NCBI RefSeq assembly: GCF_013030985.1
Contig: NZ_WPYP01000001.1
Span: forward strand, 558,001-622,000
DNA length: 64,000 nucleotides
Direction: 5' to 3'
From: Ruegeria arenilitoris
GTDB taxonomy: Bacteria; Pseudomonadota; Alphaproteobacteria; Rhodobacterales; Rhodobacteraceae
Positions 61,513-64,000 of this stretch are shown one piece after another. Made by a program: the position numbers and the translations under genes. The stretch's first letter is position 1. Each line of letters opens with the position of its first letter. The notes under the pieces are model-generated. The model saw only the letters and a list, made by a program, of their open reading frames with translations. It was not told where the DNA came from and ran no database searches.

Positions 61513-62763
61513 ATGTCAGATCTTAACAGATACCTAGAAGAGGCCCTTAGCAAGGTCCCTAACCTGTTGCTCAGAAAGGCAGTATCGAAGAAGTTGGAGG
61601 ACCAGGGTGTCGAAGACGAAGCTCTTTTAGATGCTTTGATGGAGCATATTCAAACCAACGGAGACGGCCAGTTTGTTTGGGATGACGGTGAGCCCGATAA
61701 ATTCAAAAATTTGAGCATAGAATTTAGTGACGAAGATACAAAGAGTATCCTTAGTGAGTTCAACAAGCTCCTCAAAGAAGACCTTCCAGAGGTAATCTCA
61801 AATTCGGTTCAAGACACCGCAAAGGCAGTGGTCAAAGGGCTTGAGAATGAATGGCCTGAGCAAAAGATTGAGGAAGACAGTAGTGCCCGGTACTTTCGAG
61901 ATCGTTTGAACCTACGTTGGTCGAAAGGTTTAGACCCTTTGCGCATGATGCTGATTGCTTCTCGAGAAGTTGGCCAAGAATATGCTGATAAACTAAGCAG
62001 ATCAAAAGCCAAGAAAGGGATCGCACGGCGCGAAGTCACCGTCGCCGTTCATGCTCGCGCCTGCCAAACAGCATTGGAAATACTAACTCTTCTGGAGAAT
62101 GGCCTTGCTGATGGCGCGTATGCTCGGTGGAGAACACTGTATGAGTTATCTGTAGTTGCCATGTTGGTTGACCGATTTGGAGACGAGATAGCAGAGCGCT
62201 ACCTAGCTCATGATGCGGTCAGTATGCGAGAGGCGATTAGAAATGAGTATCGGCATGATCAGATTCCGTATGACCCTCAGTCGTTAAAGGGCACTGCAAA
62301 AACCATTGAGACTGAATTCCAGTCTTTAGTGTCCGAATTCGGAAAATCCTTTGCTGGTCCATATGGTTGGGCGGCAGACAGTATCGGAAAGAAAGCGCCT
62401 CGCTTCCAAGACCTTGAGGAAGCAATTGAATGGAAAGCCTTGCCTCCTAATTACAAGTGGTCAAGTCACAAAATTCATGCCGGCGTAGCCGGAACCTTGA
62501 GAACCCTCGGATCGTTTGACGGGGAGCTAACCGTGCGCGCTGGCGCAAGTAATGCTGGGATTGAGATACCCGCCGTAAATACGGCTTTTTCCTTGCTCCA
62601 GATCACGACACTCGTTTTTGGAAAACGAAATGACATTGAAACACAAATTCAGATGCAAGCTCTGATATTGCTTCGAGATAAAGTGGTCCGAGAGTGTCGC
62701 AAAGCTGCGAAGAGGCTCGAACGTGATGAAATGGAAATCCGACGTGAGCTAGATGAGATATAG
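61513..62763 (+). CDS. DUF5677 family protein
   Basis: A 416-aa soluble, mostly helical protein. The middle (RACQTALEILTLLENGLADGAYARWRTLYELSVVAMLVDRFG, about residues 185-227, with conserved Arg/Trp-Arg...Glu) and AERYLAHDAV are the DUF5677 core, and a later His-rich stretch (YKWSSHKIHAGVAGTL) fits the family. The first 150 residues are a separate acidic domain. DUF5677 genes are common in accessory islands; a HEPN-like RNase activity has been suggested for relatives, but nothing is proven here. AT-rich relative to core genes. It lies 168 bp after tRNA-Gly. Confidence 0.72.
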   Translation: MSDLNRYLEEALSKVPNLLLRKAVSKKLEDQGVEDEALLDALMEHIQTNGDGQFVWDDGEPDKFKNLSIEFSDEDTKSILSEFNKLLKEDLPEVISNSVQDTAKAVVKGLENEWPEQKIEEDSSARYFRDRLNLRWSKGLDPLRMMLIASREVGQEYADKLSRSKAKKGIARREVTVAVHARACQTALEILTLLENGLADGAYARWRTLYELSVVAMLVDRFGDEIAERYLAHDAVSMREAIRNEYRHDQIPYDPQSLKGTAKTIETEFQSLVSEFGKSFAGPYGWAADSIGKKAPRFQDLEEAIEWKALPPNYKWSSHKIHAGVAGTLRTLGSFDGELTVRAGASNAGIEIPAVNTAFSLLQITTLVFGKRNDIETQIQMQALILLRDKVVRECRKAAKRLERDEMEIRRELDEI

Positions 62764-62812
62764 ACTCAACGATTGGCTAGGTTCTGCACTTTGATCGGCT
62801 GGAAAATAACAA

Positions 62813-63217
62813 ATGATCTACCGAGGCATCAAATTCAATTTGTCGTTCGAACGCGGTTGCGGCGGTGAGATGCCTGCAGGCCCCGGCATCTATGCCGAGG
62901 TGCATTGGCCGACCATGAACATCCGCATTGGCGAGAGCAAGAACGTGCGGTCGCGCAATCGCGGACACATCCGTTGGGCAGACAAGCACAAGGCCGGGAC
63001 ACACAAACCCGAGGAAGCCAATAGAAAGGGGCCAATCGTCGATTTGGTCAAGGAATGGGGGTCTGAGGGCCTAGAGCACTTTTTGATTTCAGGTGATCCA
63101 CGGCTTTCCGACCGGGAACTTCGGGTGGAATGCGAAAAACAGCTGCACGAATGGGCGCGAACCCAGACCATTTTCGTCAACATGAACCGTCAACGCAGTT
63201 ATCGAACCGTTAACTGA
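62813..63217 (+). CDS. Divergent GIY-YIG nuclease-like protein
   Basis: A 134-aa protein. The N-terminal half follows the GIY-YIG pattern: GPGIYAEVHW, then about ten residues on NIRIGESKNVRSRNRGHIRW. The second element is R-I-G instead of Y-I-G, while the Ser, Asn, Arg and His that follow keep the usual spacing. A glutamate suited to metal binding lies near the end (VECEKQLHEW). It would be a small DNA endonuclease, perhaps a selfish or defence nuclease. It is 49 bp downstream of the DUF5677 gene and ends at a bidirectional terminator. Confidence 0.62.
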   Translation: MIYRGIKFNLSFERGCGGEMPAGPGIYAEVHWPTMNIRIGESKNVRSRNRGHIRWADKHKAGTHKPEEANRKGPIVDLVKEWGSEGLEHFLISGDPRLSDRELRVECEKQLHEWARTQTIFVNMNRQRSYRTVN

Positions 63218-63220
63218 AGA

Positions 63221-63248
63221 AAAAGGGCGGCCAAAGAGCCGCCCTTTT
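63221..63248. terminator. Bidirectional terminator
   Basis: The stem AAAAGGGCGGC/GCCGCCCTTTT with a 6-nt loop, serving the GIY-YIG-like gene and the converging phage-type operon. Confidence 0.88.
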
Positions 63249-63253
63249 AATAT

Positions 63254-63472
63254 TCAATTCTGTGGTTTTGACTGCTCAAGACAGAAACTCAATTGGTCTC
63301 GGAATCCTTCGATTATTTTGCGGGTATCATAGTTATGAGCAAACATTGCGAGAATCGTCCTATCCTCCTCAGAAGAAAGGTCTAATTCGTTCCCATTCAG
63401 GACGAAGATAGGACACTCGCATTCATAAATCGAGTCCAGTACCAATTGAAGCCGTGGGTCGTACAGGGTCAT
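63254..63472 (-). CDS. Small phage-operon protein
   Basis: A 72-aa protein of unknown function. The ATG at 63472 is chosen because the AAAGGAG lies nine bases ahead of it; an ATG three codons upstream would have no spacing. It is acidic (TLYDPRLQLVLDSIYECECP, then LNGNELDLSSEEDR). It is last in a minus-strand operon that begins with a terminase-like gene. Confidence 0.58.
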   Translation of the reverse strand: MTLYDPRLQLVLDSIYECECPIFVLNGNELDLSSEEDRTILAMFAHNYDTRKIIEGFRDQLSFCLEQSKPQN

Positions 63473-63477
63473 TGTGT

Positions 63478-63672
63478 TCATCTCCTTTGTTCCAGTGACA
63501 TGATGAACTTAACCATTGACCGCGTGTCGGGCATTGTTGGGTTCTTGCAATAGCTTGCAAACTCTTGCTGCCCGCAGCAGCGCGTCAGAGACGCACGAAA
63601 GTTTGCACGCCCCACCATCACGCCCGAAACAACAGAACCATCATTCTGACGCAGATTTTCCGGGGCGGACAC
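63478..63672 (-). CDS. Small phage-operon protein
   Basis: A 64-aa protein beginning with GTG at 63672, 13 bp after the terminase-like stop. It reads SAPENLRQNDGSVVSG and later NFRASLTRCCGQQEFASYC, with three cysteines. Its stop overlaps the Shine-Dalgarno/ATG region of the next gene (AGGAGATGA). No family recognised; the arrangement as a compact operon favours a real gene. Confidence 0.5.
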   Translation of the reverse strand: MSAPENLRQNDGSVVSGVMVGRANFRASLTRCCGQQEFASYCKNPTMPDTRSMVKFIMSLEQRR

Positions 63673-63685
63673 CGTTATCTACGCG

Positions 63686-64000
63686 TCACCAATACCCTCG
63701 CAACCGAACCTCGCCCACAGTTGCACCAACTGAGCGATGATCAGACAACCATAGCGCCTGCGCAACGGACCCCGCCATATCCGCGTGCCCAGCTTTCGTG
63801 CCACCCGAAATCGTCGTGCGACCAGCCGCGGTGATCGACGCTTCGAATGACTCAAGTTCGGCCTGCAATTCGAGGCGCGCCGGTATGTCCCCAATTTCGA
63901 GGTCGCCTGTATGCAACGCCCCGTTCAGGGTATTGAGGAGCAGGTTGCGCGAGACATTGTTGAACGTCACGCCGCGTTCTTTCGACTCGGACTCGTTCTC
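63686..64000 (-). CDS. Phage terminase large subunit-like C-terminus (cut by window edge)
   Basis: At least 104 residues, open to base 64000, so the start is outside. It reads NLLLNTLNGALHTGDL, then IPARLELQAELESFEASITA, and AGHADMAGSVAQALWLSD near the end. The pattern (short beta strands, then Gly-His-Asp-Asp-like GHAD followed by a helix ending in ALW) is that of the RNase H-type nuclease tail of terminase or terminase-like proteins. This implies that a prophage or remnant extends to the right of the window. Confidence 0.5.
   Translation of the reverse strand, partial: ENESESKERGVTFNNVSRNLLLNTLNGALHTGDLEIGDIPARLELQAELESFEASITAAGRTTISGGTKAGHADMAGSVAQALWLSDHRSVGATVGEVRLRGYW

Overview
The window looks like chromosomal DNA of a Rhodobacterales bacterium of the Roseobacter group (Ruegeria/Phaeobacter-like). 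This is inferred from gene content and family resemblance, not from a database search. Pointers are a class II DAHP synthase, an iscR-like/suf operon carrying Yip1 and small membrane genes, an lpxD-acp-ketosynthase cluster, CckA, a recA promoter with an alphaproteobacterial GTTC-N7-GTTC SOS box, and high-GC codon use.

Layout. 1-3.2 kb: 3'-truncated DAHP synthase, a GlxA-type regulator and a periplasmic PQQ-type sugar dehydrogenase. 3.4-9.9 kb: a branched-chain amino acid-type ABC transporter (binding protein, LivG, LivF, LivH, LivM). Its livF-livH junction is interrupted by two secreted orphan proteins and a 17-codon relic of a second livH. 10-19 kb: a lipoprotein, a HerA-like ATPase, a candidate small RNA region, an IalB-like protein, ketosynthase/ACP/LpxD, two cell-wall enzymes (L,D-transpeptidase and DUF882) and a DUF2059 protein.

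19.2-31.7 kb is a tRNA-targeted genomic island. The intact tRNA-Arg(CCG) lies at its right end and a 54-bp copy of the tRNA 3' half at its left end, and no integrase is visible between them. The left part carries a PAP2 phosphatase, a Zymomonas-like pyruvate decarboxylase (rare in bacteria), a DUF4396 membrane protein and an EamA exporter. The right part is a tightly packed minus-strand array of about ten small, mostly membrane or secreted orphan genes. A nearly identical junction (TCA-A/C-AATAAGGAG, including a stop codon and a Shine-Dalgarno) recurs between many of them. Several island genes are broken: an HNH endonuclease with two stops, a gene with a 14-bp tandem duplication, an ankyrin gene with one nonsense codon, and a CGCG-motif small protein with a 1-nt frameshift. 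The island therefore appears to be decaying.

31.7-39.5 kb: the suf Fe-S assembly operon (Rrf2/IscR-like regulator, cysteine desulfurase, SufB, a 67-aa membrane protein, SufC, SufD, two membrane proteins, SufS), with a perfect palindrome resembling an Irr iron-control element upstream. 39.6-59.9 kb is mostly core genome: alpha/beta hydrolase, tandem-HD protein, SMR transporter, TypA, a secreted glycine-rich repeat protein facing a LapG-like protease, AlaS, RecA, a sulfotransferase, CckA, an RsmB-like methyltransferase, GuaB, a RACo-like Fe-S/ASKHA activator and a SAM methyltransferase.

59.9-64 kb is a second accessory region. A two-gene unit lies between a degenerate tRNA-Gly and an intact tRNA-Gly(CCC): a small three-helix membrane protein translationally linked to a ThsB-like TIR-domain (DUF1863) protein. 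It is the best candidate in the window for a little-described anti-phage system (Thoeris-like, with a minimal membrane effector). A DUF5677 protein, a divergent GIY-YIG protein and the end of a phage-type operon (terminase C-terminus) follow, reaching the window edge.
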